The position numbers and the translations under genes are program-made. From positions 124,001 to 188,000 of the forward strand of contig WNKI01000004.1 of NCBI GenBank assembly GCA_015350385.1: a stretch of DNA of 64,000 nt. Direction: 5' to 3'. The notes beneath the pieces were generated by a model. The model saw only the letters and a list, made by a program, of their open reading frames with translations, had not been told where the DNA came from and did not search any database. How positions within the stretch are numbered: the stretch's first letter is position 1; each line of letters starts with the position of its first letter. The stretch comes from Aculops lycopersici. Its lineage: Eukaryota; Arthropoda; Arachnida; Trombidiformes; Eriophyidae. Shown piece after piece: positions 19,360 through 28,255 of the stretch.

Positions 19360-19740
19360 ATGACCCTACCCAGTGCAATTAATCAGGCGGCAGTTGAGGC
19401 TCACCTGGAGCAGCTCTACGACTGCGTCAGCATCTTCACCCATCAACAGGTGACCACCACCACCACAACGCGGCGAACACAAATGACCAGCGACGGCGAA
19501 ACAGCATTCAACAAGCACAAAACTACACTCAATTTGTCACGAGGAGAGTTGGCGCTACTGGCCAAACTCAAGGATATGGTACCAATAATGCCGCGCGGAA
19601 GGGACCTCACGCAATTGGAAATCATAAACCACGTTATCGATTACATCAGACACCTGAGACAGTTAATTGCACACAGTAACATAAACACACACACACAATA
19701 CAATGCCTCTCAAAACTGGCCACCAATTCTTGATGTCTAA
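19360..19740 (+). CDS. emc: Extramacrochaetae/Id-type HLH transcription inhibitor
   Basis: The 126-residue protein has a helix-loop-helix at about residues 60-103. Helix 1 is LSRGELALLAKLKDMVP, the loop is IMPRGRDLT and helix 2 is QLEIINHVIDYIRHLRQLI. The segment before helix 1 lacks the basic DNA-binding region, as in Id proteins and Drosophila Emc. These bind E-proteins and bHLH partners and keep them off E-boxes in the nucleus. Single Emc-like genes are typical of arthropods. The C-terminus after the HLH is short and Asn/Thr-rich. A GTAACA directly after the HLH (near 19676) could be a splice donor giving another C-terminus, since Id genes often have an intron there, but the frame reads on to a TAA. 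The ATG is the first after the GA-rich leader. Confidence 0.88.
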   Translation: MTLPSAINQAAVEAHLEQLYDCVSIFTHQQVTTTTTTRRTQMTSDGETAFNKHKTTLNLSRGELALLAKLKDMVPIMPRGRDLTQLEIINHVIDYIRHLRQLIAHSNINTHTQYNASQNWPPILDV

Positions 19741-20701
19741 TAAATTTTTTGAGGCTAATAATAATTTTCTTAGTTTTGATCGATTTCTTGATGATGATTG
19801 TATCCTTCTTCTTCTTGCGCTCGTAACTTCTTCTGTTTGCATTTGATGTTGAGCGTGGAACTAATATTTGTAGTTTCACCTGTAGCTGTAGTTGAATTGA
19901 AAGGGAAATGGATTGAGTTAGATTGATCCATGTCGACACCTGTTGATTCCAGTTGAAATTCGTTGGCAATCGCGTGGCCGCGTGATGAATTAATTGACTC
20001 ACCCGTTCGCTGAGTTTCGTTGTTGTTATTAATCAGAGATTCACCTGGACAAAAGTGTGGGGCTGAAAGCAAGTTGGAGAGAAAAGAGAACAGTTAGAAC
20101 CGAGACAAGAAGTTGAAGAAGTAGGCGAAAACATAAAGCAATCAATGAACGGAGATCATAGCAAATTAGGTCAAGTTGGAAAGATTGAAGAACCGGAAGC
20201 TGAAAAGTCGGAAGCTCACTCAACATCATCGTCGTCGTCGTCCGCCTCGAACTCTTGTAACGACTCAAGCCAACCGGAAATAGAGCACGTGGAAACGGAG
20301 AGCGGCAGTAGCGGCGGCGACGACGACTATTGCACAACTCCAGCAAGCGGAACCACGTTGCGCCAACTCAGACTGATGGCTCGCGAGGATGTGGCGCAGG
20401 TTTGCTGCGCTGAGCGAGCTAGATAGTCGAAGAGTTGGCAAAATGTCTGGACTGCGGGATATGTTGCACCGATTTACTAGAGGGTTGTTCGGACGACGAG
20501 ATTTCGGGCGTATTTTTGCGGCTGCCCTCACAAGGAAACATAAACTTTACTATTACGGGTTAGTCGCCTTGTCAGTCGCGGACTTAGTTCCAAAAATGCC
20601 GCTGGGGGCGCCCGAAGTGAGAAATGCTATTTTTTCTCACACGGTACACGAACTGGGCTGCTCATTGAGCAGCAGTAGTAACAACCTGTCGTTACACTAG
20701 T
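19741..20701 (+). pseudogene. Mosaic duplicate of the LIM-gene locus (non-functional fragment)
   Basis: Three blocks match the locus at 27-30 kb. Bases ~19855-20070 resemble 27076-27285 at moderate identity with indels. Bases 20071-20426 match 29535-29890 collinearly with only two differences in 356 bases (at 20410 and 20424). After ~20427 similarity drops again, with short matches such as 20650-20690 to 29975-30015. The two substitutions change Asp to Ala and turn an AGA-AAG stretch into AGA-TAG, a premature stop in the LIM-gene frame. The copy lacks the start and the LIM domain. Its last open frame ends at 20700, two bases from the QSOX stop on the other strand, so the QSOX 3' UTR must run through it. 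Confidence 0.8.
20071..20426 (+). repeat. 356 bp near-identical direct repeat, copy 1
   Basis: It is collinear with 29535-29890 at an offset of 9464, without indels and with two substitutions seen by eye. Confidence 0.9.
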
Positions 20702-23530
20702 TCACTGGGAATCTATTGATGAAGGGGGAATAATTTCTCGGTCTGGATGAGGTGTCGTCGGTGGATCGTTTTCTCTGAAATACAACTGCTCAATTCGAAT
20801 CTTGTTATGCAAAATCGATGGCCTCTTGTATCGTTGAACCAGAAACTTGATTAACTCGTTCCTACTGAACTTGACACTGTCAAGTCTACTAATTGGCTCC
20901 TTCAATTCTTCTTTGGTGGTTATGTAACACTTGGGGCACGCATCGATGGTGGGAAACACGTGCTTTGGATGCAATGGATCCTCCGAATGCGTTTGTCTAG
21001 TTCGAATGTTAACTCTATTGTGCGCCTCCCAAAGCCACAACATGTGGTCGCCAATCAATCGTTTGTCCGCCTCTTCATTTGTACCAATCTTTGCACTTCT
21101 CCTGGCCACTCTGTGTTCAAAATCGACCTTCGAATTCATGACCATGCAGCTAAAGTGGGCGGCACAATTGGTGCAGGTAAGATAGAAGCGGACAAAGTTT
21201 ATCACATTTGCAATGGCAAACTTGGGCGCGTCCACAAACAACTGAGCCGAGGTGGAGTTTAGAAAGGCGCCCTCTGGATTTTCCGGATCACATTTGCCCT
21301 TGGTATCCTTGTAATCAATTGTATATTTGTAAACTTCATTCTCCTGTTGGTCTACCTGAGATTTATCCGGCTCTGGTAAACCGTGTGGCTGGTTACCAAT
21401 GTCGTCGTCTAAATTAGAATCGCTGCTTCCGTCGTCCAGGTAAAGATTGCGCAAATAATAGTCATCCTTGATATCGTTAATGAACTCCTCCACAGTTAAG
21501 GTGTGAAATAAAATCCACAAGGAACAAGTATGACCTCGTAGATACTCACTGCTTCCCTGGCAATAGGAATACTTCAACATCTTAGTATTCACCAATCCAA
21601 TCTTGTGCTCCTCTGAAATCTTGCTCTTCATTCGCTCAAACTCATCACTGGTTATCCTAACCCTTCCAAGTTGCTTCTTGTCCTCCTCAGACTCCAATAG
21701 TTTCATATGGTTGCAACTAAAATCCGGACGACCACTTTGTTTGCGTAACAAATCAATCAGCTGATCGTCGAGCAAACGGAGGTAAGTTTTAGCCATTGAG
21801 TTCACATGATCCTTTTCATCCTTCTCCCCTTGAAATGGGAAATACTTGATCAATTTCTTGATAAAACACGCACTAGTTGTCACCTGATAGCCGTCAATCT
21901 CTCTCTTTGAAACAATATTCTTGTGGATAATCTCACTTAAAGCTTTATAATAGTCGCTGAGAGTTAGAAAACTTAGATCCTCTTCCGTGGGATCCACTGG
22001 TTTTCCTTCCGGTCTCTTGTCTTCCCTCTTGATTTCGCCCAAATCCTCGTCTTTCAATCCTGGAATCGGCATTAGGTTTCTTTCAAAATTTGGACCAAAC
22101 AATTCTTTCGCTATAGCTCTATTGAATCTCCTCCTATTCGACTCCTCACCTGGATACAAAGCATCAACAGGTGCCCAGTTAATATTCTGCGCCTCGGGGT
22201 CGAAACCACCTGACTTTGATCTAGATGACCGTCTTTGTCTCCTCTGTGGCAAGTCAAAACTTTCCCTGTGTCTCTCTGACTGGCGATCGACATTACGCTC
22301 TCGCCGAGACTTGTGCTTATCTATTTCACTATCTTTGTCTCCACCACCATAATCGTTATCTTCGAGAAATCGAAACTTGAGTTTGCCACTCGATGACCTT
22401 GAAGCGAAAACGAGCACCTTGATCAAGTCTCGCTCGCCACCTGTTGCATGCGCCAGCTTCAGGTCGAATCCCGACTGACCAAAGATGGAAAAATCGTTTG
22501 TGTAGTGGAGTAGGATTGGTTGCACCCTGCCGTTGATTGGCATGTCACTAGGACAGGTGTAATTTGACCAATCAGCTATGAGTTGGCGGCCAATGTAAGA
22601 GCCTGGCGTTTCAAAAAGGATAAAGTTTTTGATTTCCTCGCAAATACCCGAGCTATCTTTGGCACACCGATCGTTTCGAGCCTTTAAATCAGCCATGAAA
22701 AAGTTAACATTCTCTTTTGCTCGCCGGTGGCGCAACGATCTCATCCGATTCGAGGCTGACTTCATATCCGCGCCCAATTGTCTAAATGAATGCCAATACA
22801 ATGGAAGTGCATTATTATCAGCGGAAAGTAATTCTCCATACTTCTCCTCCTTGCCTCTGGCCAAAGTTTCCACAGTTGTTGTAATAAACCTCAATGTTGC
22901 CCTACGCAACGAGATCAAATCCCTACGCTGTTTCTCTATGTACTCGCGCTGATTAACATTCAACAGGTCGATTGGATAGTTGAGCTCCTTGTGTTGAGTT
23001 AACAATTTTGGAAATGTATACCATCTAACAAGTGGCACTGTTAAATTTGGATTTTCTCGCCAGCAAAAGTTTTGATTCGCATCGTCGTTACAATTAACCA
23101 CATAAATTTTAACTAATCGCCTCCAGTGGCCACCAATATCGGCAACAAATCGCTTAAAGTAAGGCGAAAACCCCTGGCAATCGGGACAGGTGGCTAGGTA
23201 GTACTGCACGAGTGCCATGTTATTCTCACTATTATTTCCATAATAATCACCATTTGAATCCTTCTTCAATACTGCCCTATCGAAATGGGCCTCGCCAACA
23301 ATCGGCTCAATGAATTGCTCATTGTAGAGGCCAGGTATTCGCGTTGGTTGTTGGTGAAATCTTGAGGTTCTATTTGGATATTTGCTGTTGTCATTGTTAC
23401 TGTTGAGCCGAGTTCTTGTACTCTTCGTTTCATTTACCGGAATACTAATAGTTAGAGCCACTAGACTGATGGCAATCAGTTTGAACATCATTGAAGAGGT
23501 AAGGTGGTGTGTCTTTCTCTTGGTTGCCAT
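20702..23530 (-). CDS. Qsox: Quiescin sulfhydryl oxidase (QSOX)
   Basis: The 942-residue protein has a signal peptide (MMFKLIAISLVALTISIPV), with ATGs at residues 1, 14 and 15 as possible starts. A thioredoxin domain follows with a CPDC redox site at residues 115-118 (LVQYYLATCPDCQGFSPYFK). Helical and Arg/Lys-rich linker regions lie in the middle. The Erv/ALR FAD domain at the C-terminus has RGHTCSLWILFHTLTVEEF, a CTNC redox pair at 786-789, the flavin motif WLWEAHNRVN and a final CPKC at 865-868. QSOX oxidises cysteines to disulfides with oxygen as acceptor, in the Golgi or outside the cell. Length exceeds the usual 600-750 residues because of a charged insertion around residues 395-500. 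No C-terminal membrane helix is evident. Confidence 0.94.
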   Translation of the reverse strand: MATKRKTHHLTSSMMFKLIAISLVALTISIPVNETKSTRTRLNSNNDNSKYPNRTSRFHQQPTRIPGLYNEQFIEPIVGEAHFDRAVLKKDSNGDYYGNNSENNMALVQYYLATCPDCQGFSPYFKRFVADIGGHWRRLVKIYVVNCNDDANQNFCWRENPNLTVPLVRWYTFPKLLTQHKELNYPIDLLNVNQREYIEKQRRDLISLRRATLRFITTTVETLARGKEEKYGELLSADNNALPLYWHSFRQLGADMKSASNRMRSLRHRRAKENVNFFMADLKARNDRCAKDSSGICEEIKNFILFETPGSYIGRQLIADWSNYTCPSDMPINGRVQPILLHYTNDFSIFGQSGFDLKLAHATGGERDLIKVLVFASRSSSGKLKFRFLEDNDYGGGDKDSEIDKHKSRRERNVDRQSERHRESFDLPQRRQRRSSRSKSGGFDPEAQNINWAPVDALYPGEESNRRRFNRAIAKELFGPNFERNLMPIPGLKDEDLGEIKREDKRPEGKPVDPTEEDLSFLTLSDYYKALSEIIHKNIVSKREIDGYQVTTSACFIKKLIKYFPFQGEKDEKDHVNSMAKTYLRLLDDQLIDLLRKQSGRPDFSCNHMKLLESEEDKKQLGRVRITSDEFERMKSKISEEHKIGLVNTKMLKYSYCQGSSEYLRGHTCSLWILFHTLTVEEFINDIKDDYYLRNLYLDDGSSDSNLDDDIGNQPHGLPEPDKSQVDQQENEVYKYTIDYKDTKGKCDPENPEGAFLNSTSAQLFVDAPKFAIANVINFVRFYLTCTNCAAHFSCMVMNSKVDFEHRVARRSAKIGTNEEADKRLIGDHMLWLWEAHNRVNIRTRQTHSEDPLHPKHVFPTIDACPKCYITTKEELKEPISRLDSVKFSRNELIKFLVQRYKRPSILHNKIRIEQLYFRENDPPTTPHPDREIIPPSSIDSQ

Positions 23531-25328
23531 AGTGTAATGTCCGTTTATCTATTTAGTTCAACAATTAATAATACAGATGAAATATTGTCGTCGTTTTTAT
23601 ATGACCTAATTCGCTTGATGCTATTCAAAACCAATCATTTGAAATTAATAATTCGAATGAATATGCGATGGAGGTAATTTAATTAAAATATTAATTAACT
23701 TCCAGTCGCCGGTGTGAATAAATTTGTCGATTCCATTCACAATGATCCATGAATCCAAAACAAAAATGTAGCAACGATTGCGGCGAGGAGATGGAGAAAG
23801 TGGAGCGCCATGCAACAATATCAAATCTCAACCTTCAACACTCAATCAGATAGGCCACACAAAAGATAATGAGTGTCTTGAGCTATCACGCACTTGTTGC
23901 AGCGGCAATAGCTCGAGGGCTGTAGGAGCAACAAGTTGCTGCGGGATTCTTGTAGCATCGTGTGCAGTGTACTGTTTCACTATCACAACACAATCAGCTG
24001 ATTAGTGGCTCATCCAACGACAAACTAGTCCACAGTTAGTTTCTTTGTTCCTTCCAATTGATTCAACTAGATTAACGAACGAGTTTATCTCCCTGGCTCA
24101 TCCTTGAATTGGATGCGCTGAGCTGATTAAATCTATCAAGGGAACTTCATGGAGCAAACAAAGAATTGAGGTTCGCAAGTCAAACTTCTAGCTTCAAAAG
24201 CCGACGAGAGTTGGTGATGAAAAATCAGAAAGAAATTAAAGCAAGGATTCAAGAGCCATGAAATATGATCCTTGCCCTCTATTATCACCGAGGAACGGAG
24301 CTACATTTACTTCTGCCACAAAGTTTGAGAGAGAGAGAGAGAAAGAGAGATTTGGATGGTCGTCGTTGGCGTTGAGTACCGAAGACTGAAGTTACCTGGG
24401 CTCTAAGCGCAAATTAAATAAACGGATGAATGGCGAGACCATTGCAACAAACCAATAGAACAGCGACGTCGGCGACGATGGTGACTCGAACTGAGAGCCG
24501 AGTCGCTGCATAGCAAGTTAAATTGAGGAGCTGAGATTTCCGGGAAAAGGGAGTAAACGATTGAATACATTGCAATAGAACGTGAGAGACGGACGTCAAA
24601 TTAATAGGCAACCTGGAAGGTAGTCCAGGTAACAGCAAGCTGCTCATCGTCTTTTATTGCAGCTCCCTAACAACTAATGCAGTTAGAAAGCTGGTGCATT
24701 TTATTATTTGCAAAAAAGACTGACGCAGTGCAGCGGCCGTCGCGCCGACAATAGAAAGCGCACTCGACTTCCCTATGCGTGCGACTGTCAGGTGCCGCCG
24801 CAACCGAACAACCTGTTGATCACACCGAAAGCTTCGTACTATTTTGCAACTCCACTCCGTAGCAACTGCCGTGGCGAGACTAAAGTGACAGGTGAGCGCG
24901 AGGAGCGCGCGTTAAAATTTCCGCGCCATCTTCTCTTCCTAACTCATAAGCTTCGTTTTTAGTGCTGGCCAGGAACTTGAAATCCAAAATCCAAATCGAG
25001 AAGAGTAATCCTTGCTCAAGACCAACGACTTAAAAGTGGTCGAGTCGCCTTTAGAACTTGCAGCCACTGAGCAAGCTTGACGTTTCTGCGCACTTGATTT
25101 CCTTGCCAGTCGCGCGGATTGATCCGCCAAGTGGCAAGCTAAAGCAAAAGCAATGATTCGGCTTGGCATGTATGTGAGATAGAAATAGTGATAGCATTTA
25201 AAAGTGAGCCGCAGGGTCGAAGAGACAGTGGAGCCAATCGAGTTACCTGTTTGTTTTTCGGTCCCCCTTTCTCTCTCGCACTGCGACTGTGTTTTGTGAT
25301 TGAAAGCGCGCAAGAGATAGAGTTTTAA
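23531..25328. other. Intergenic region, no gene recognised
   Basis: The 1.8 kb upstream of QSOX contain a short GA tract near 24328-24350 and a CACTTGTTG word at 23891-23899. No RNA gene or ORF with a domain is visible. Confidence 0.5.
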
Positions 25329-26864
25329 ATGAAGCAACAGCTAGATGTTGCTGCAGCTCATACAACCACCGCCAGCGCCGAAACTTTGGCAAGTAATATC
25401 AGGCAGCAGCAGCAGCAGCCCTCAGTGAGAGTCTCGCGAGAGCCGCTGGTGTTTAGTGCATGCGGCGCCTCTGAGGGCCGAGCCGACCGGTTGCTCTGGT
25501 GGCGCGAGGGGCGCAGACTCCTGCATGAACAACGCAACAACAACCACCACCACCGAATACAACAACAAGTGGAATCAGTGGCGGCCAACCACTTGGATGC
25601 GATTGGATGCGATCCGAGGCTCCCTTACCGTGCGAAGACCTCGCTCTTAGATTGGCCGGCGCTCAGCCTGCTGCTGGCAAGCTTGTCGCAGTCGGCCATG
25701 GCGACGGCACTAGCTCGAGGTGTCGGGCTGCCCATTGAGTTACAACAACAACAACTGCAGCAGCAAGAGTTTATGTTGCGCAACAAAGAAGACGTTGCAC
25801 TGTTACACTCCCACTCACCTACCTCACCTGTTGTTGCAGGCCGGCCGCCACCTGTTGTTGGCCAAGAGGCAGTCGCCTTCGAATTGGACCTGGAAGATCC
25901 ACTGGTGGTTCAGTACACAGCAAGCGATATTACAAATACTTGCCATTGTAGCCAAACGATTGAGACGAGGATGGCGCTTGGGAGAGTAGTAGGTGATTTG
26001 AGTAGAGTTTTAGTTGAAGATACAAAGGAAACAAGAGAAGGGGTTAATGCCGCTACTTTTACGACAGTGAACAAGAATAAGAAGAAACTAGAGAAACACC
26101 AAGCTCTGTTACAATTAAGCGAGAGTGACACTTTGCTCATTGGCGGCGACGACGTTAGTTGCGTCGAACCAGTGGCAGCAGCCACTTGTTGCTTCTGTCG
26201 AGCCGAATCGGTGGACGGCACTGCAGCAGGTGGTTGCTGTCGTCGGCTGCATTGCGTCACATTGGCCAGCGTCGAAGCCGGCGATCCCTCAACATCGAAG
26301 CCGATCCTCAAATGCACTAAAACGAGAGGAGTTCTTGAAAATTCAATTCTACTTGCAAATCCAGCTAACGAAGTAGAAGCAGAAGAAGTTGGAAAACACT
26401 TGGCAGTTAGCGGAGTCACGCAACAGGCGCCTAGGCAAATGTCAATCGAGCCGAAGGAGCCACATGTAACCGAAGCAACGAGGTCGTCGTCGTCGTCTGT
26501 AGAACCCTCGGCAGAGGCATCAACAGACGGGGCAGGCAGTGATAGGCTGAGTGATTTGCAAGAGAGCAACCCTTACTCTTCTTCTCTGTCTCCGGTAAAT
26601 TTCAACAATTGCAACCGAGAGCCTAAACAGAGCGGTCCTGCCAGAGGCTACCTGTTCACGGCCATAATTTACACTCCAGTTAGCTCTCTATTAGTTAGTT
26701 TAGCCAACCTGTTGCTAACTCTCATCGGCCTTCGCGACCAACCAAAGAAAACTTCTCGATCGGTGAACGTCGAAAACTGTGTCGGTCGCTGGCGACCAAG
26801 TGCAGGTCTTGAAAAACTAAATCCTTTAGTTAGTCTTCCTTTAGTTCGGCCAAGTCGATGGTAA
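25329..26864 (+). CDS. Hypothetical 511-residue ORF, unrecognised
   Basis: This ATG-initiated frame of 511 codons stands in a region otherwise poor in ORFs. The N-terminus is Ala/Gln-rich. A cysteine cluster (TCCFCRAES and GGCCRRLHC) lies at about residues 285-310 and a Ser/acidic stretch at about 380-420. A hydrophobic segment (FTAIIYTPVSSLLVSLANLL) near residues 445-465 could span a membrane. I recognise no family. A strong splice-donor-like GTAAGT begins at 26861, overlapping the stop codon, so this might be a 5' exon. Against that, AATAAA copies at 26901-26910 follow the stop closely, as for a terminal exon. Chance openness in GC-rich DNA cannot be excluded. Confidence 0.35.
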   Translation: MKQQLDVAAAHTTTASAETLASNIRQQQQQPSVRVSREPLVFSACGASEGRADRLLWWREGRRLLHEQRNNNHHHRIQQQVESVAANHLDAIGCDPRLPYRAKTSLLDWPALSLLLASLSQSAMATALARGVGLPIELQQQQLQQQEFMLRNKEDVALLHSHSPTSPVVAGRPPPVVGQEAVAFELDLEDPLVVQYTASDITNTCHCSQTIETRMALGRVVGDLSRVLVEDTKETREGVNAATFTTVNKNKKKLEKHQALLQLSESDTLLIGGDDVSCVEPVAAATCCFCRAESVDGTAAGGCCRRLHCVTLASVEAGDPSTSKPILKCTKTRGVLENSILLANPANEVEAEEVGKHLAVSGVTQQAPRQMSIEPKEPHVTEATRSSSSSVEPSAEASTDGAGSDRLSDLQESNPYSSSLSPVNFNNCNREPKQSGPARGYLFTAIIYTPVSSLLVSLANLLLTLIGLRDQPKKTSRSVNVENCVGRWRPSAGLEKLNPLVSLPLVRPSRW

Positions 26865-28255
26865 GTTTAGTTGCTAGTGATATGTGCAAGCAATAATATC
26901 AATAAATAAAACAACAACAACAACAAACTAAGCATATTGATCCATTGTAATCAACTCTACAGGTTGACACAGAAATCACCAACTAACACGAAGATAGAGA
27001 GAGAAGTTGAATTGGAAGTTGCAGCTGCAAGTGGAAGAGACGAGCACGGAACGGAAACAAAAAGAATGGGTAAGTGTGGAACTAATATTTGTAGTTGCAG
27101 CTGTAGGTGTAGGTGAATCGCAAGGGGAGTGGATTGAATTAAAGTGATCCAAGTCGACATCTGTTGAATTTCGTTGGTAATCGCGTGGCCGCGTGATGAA
27201 TTAATTGACTCACTCGCTTGCCGAGTTTTGTTGTTGTTATTGATCAGAGATTCACCTGGACAAAAGTGTGGAGTTGAGAGCAAGTTAATTTTAACATAAT
27301 TAATGCGCACAAATTTACACTTGTAACTCTGTGTGCCGACAGCTAATTGTTGTGGCGCAGATTTAGGAACAACAAGTGTCACTTGATACAAGTGGCCACG
27401 ACGACGCGCTGAGAGCAACGGCAACACAATAGTCATTGTGATCTAGAAAACGAAAATAAGCGACAGGTGAACTCGTAGCTCTTTGCTTATTTGCATCCAA
27501 TGGAATTAAATCAGCGAGCGAGAGAGCAAGTGAGCAATGAGACTGAATGTTGCCACTTCGATCGGTAACCAAGTTAATCTGCTCATTACCTGGTCCGTTT
27601 GTGCTCCTCTGCGTCTCGACACCAAGCCAACTAAAAGAGAGTCAAAGTTAGAATTCGACCAGTAAACTTCAACAGGTTGTCCTGTTCTCGGCTCCTGATT
27701 AGACACACATACTCGCGCATGCAAATATACTAACATGAAACAGCTTGGCTAGACACTCGCGCTAACTAACCAACCGACCGACCGACAGGTGAGCTGGGCG
27801 TTTGCTCTACTCGTGCAGGCAAATCCAACGACGAGCAACTTAGTGAGCGACCACTTGTTTGCTCACGCTGGCCGCCTACTTGTTGCCTCGAGTGCCGGTC
27901 GGCTCGGCTCGACTAATCAGTCAGCGAGTCATTTAGTCCGCTGGTGAGTCTGGTAGTTTGTATCTCTTTGTGTCGTTGTTGCTTACTCTGCAGCCAGTGC
28001 CACCGCTGACGTCGATTAGATGTGAGATTCCGAGTCTCGAGTTCCAAGTTCAATTAATTAGATAGAGTGAGAGTGAAAGCGAGAGCGAGAGCACAAAAGA
28101 GAGTTCATCATTGAGAGTTGGCTAGACCAGCGAGTGAAGCGGATACTTTCGCTGACCGACCGACCGAGACTTACTAAGGTTCTAACTGGCCCTTTGTTTT
28201 CACCCACTACAACCACAACAACAACAACCACCACCACCACAATCATTGCAACTCG
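26865..28255. other. Intergenic/5' region of the LIM gene, with the parent of a duplicated block
   Basis: Bases 27076-27285 are the counterpart of the diverged left block of the mosaic duplicate (19855-20070). Several GA-rich stretches and a CAACAAGTG word at 27370 are present. Just before the LIM gene ATG lies a (CAA)n/(CCA)n run (about 28209-28240). No coding exon is convincing. Confidence 0.5.

Noticed and set aside
27987..28060. CTCTGCAG at about 27987-27994 considered as an acceptor joining the 511-codon ORF to the LIM gene
   Set aside because: All three frames after this AG hit stops before the LIM ATG, so it cannot extend the LIM coding sequence.
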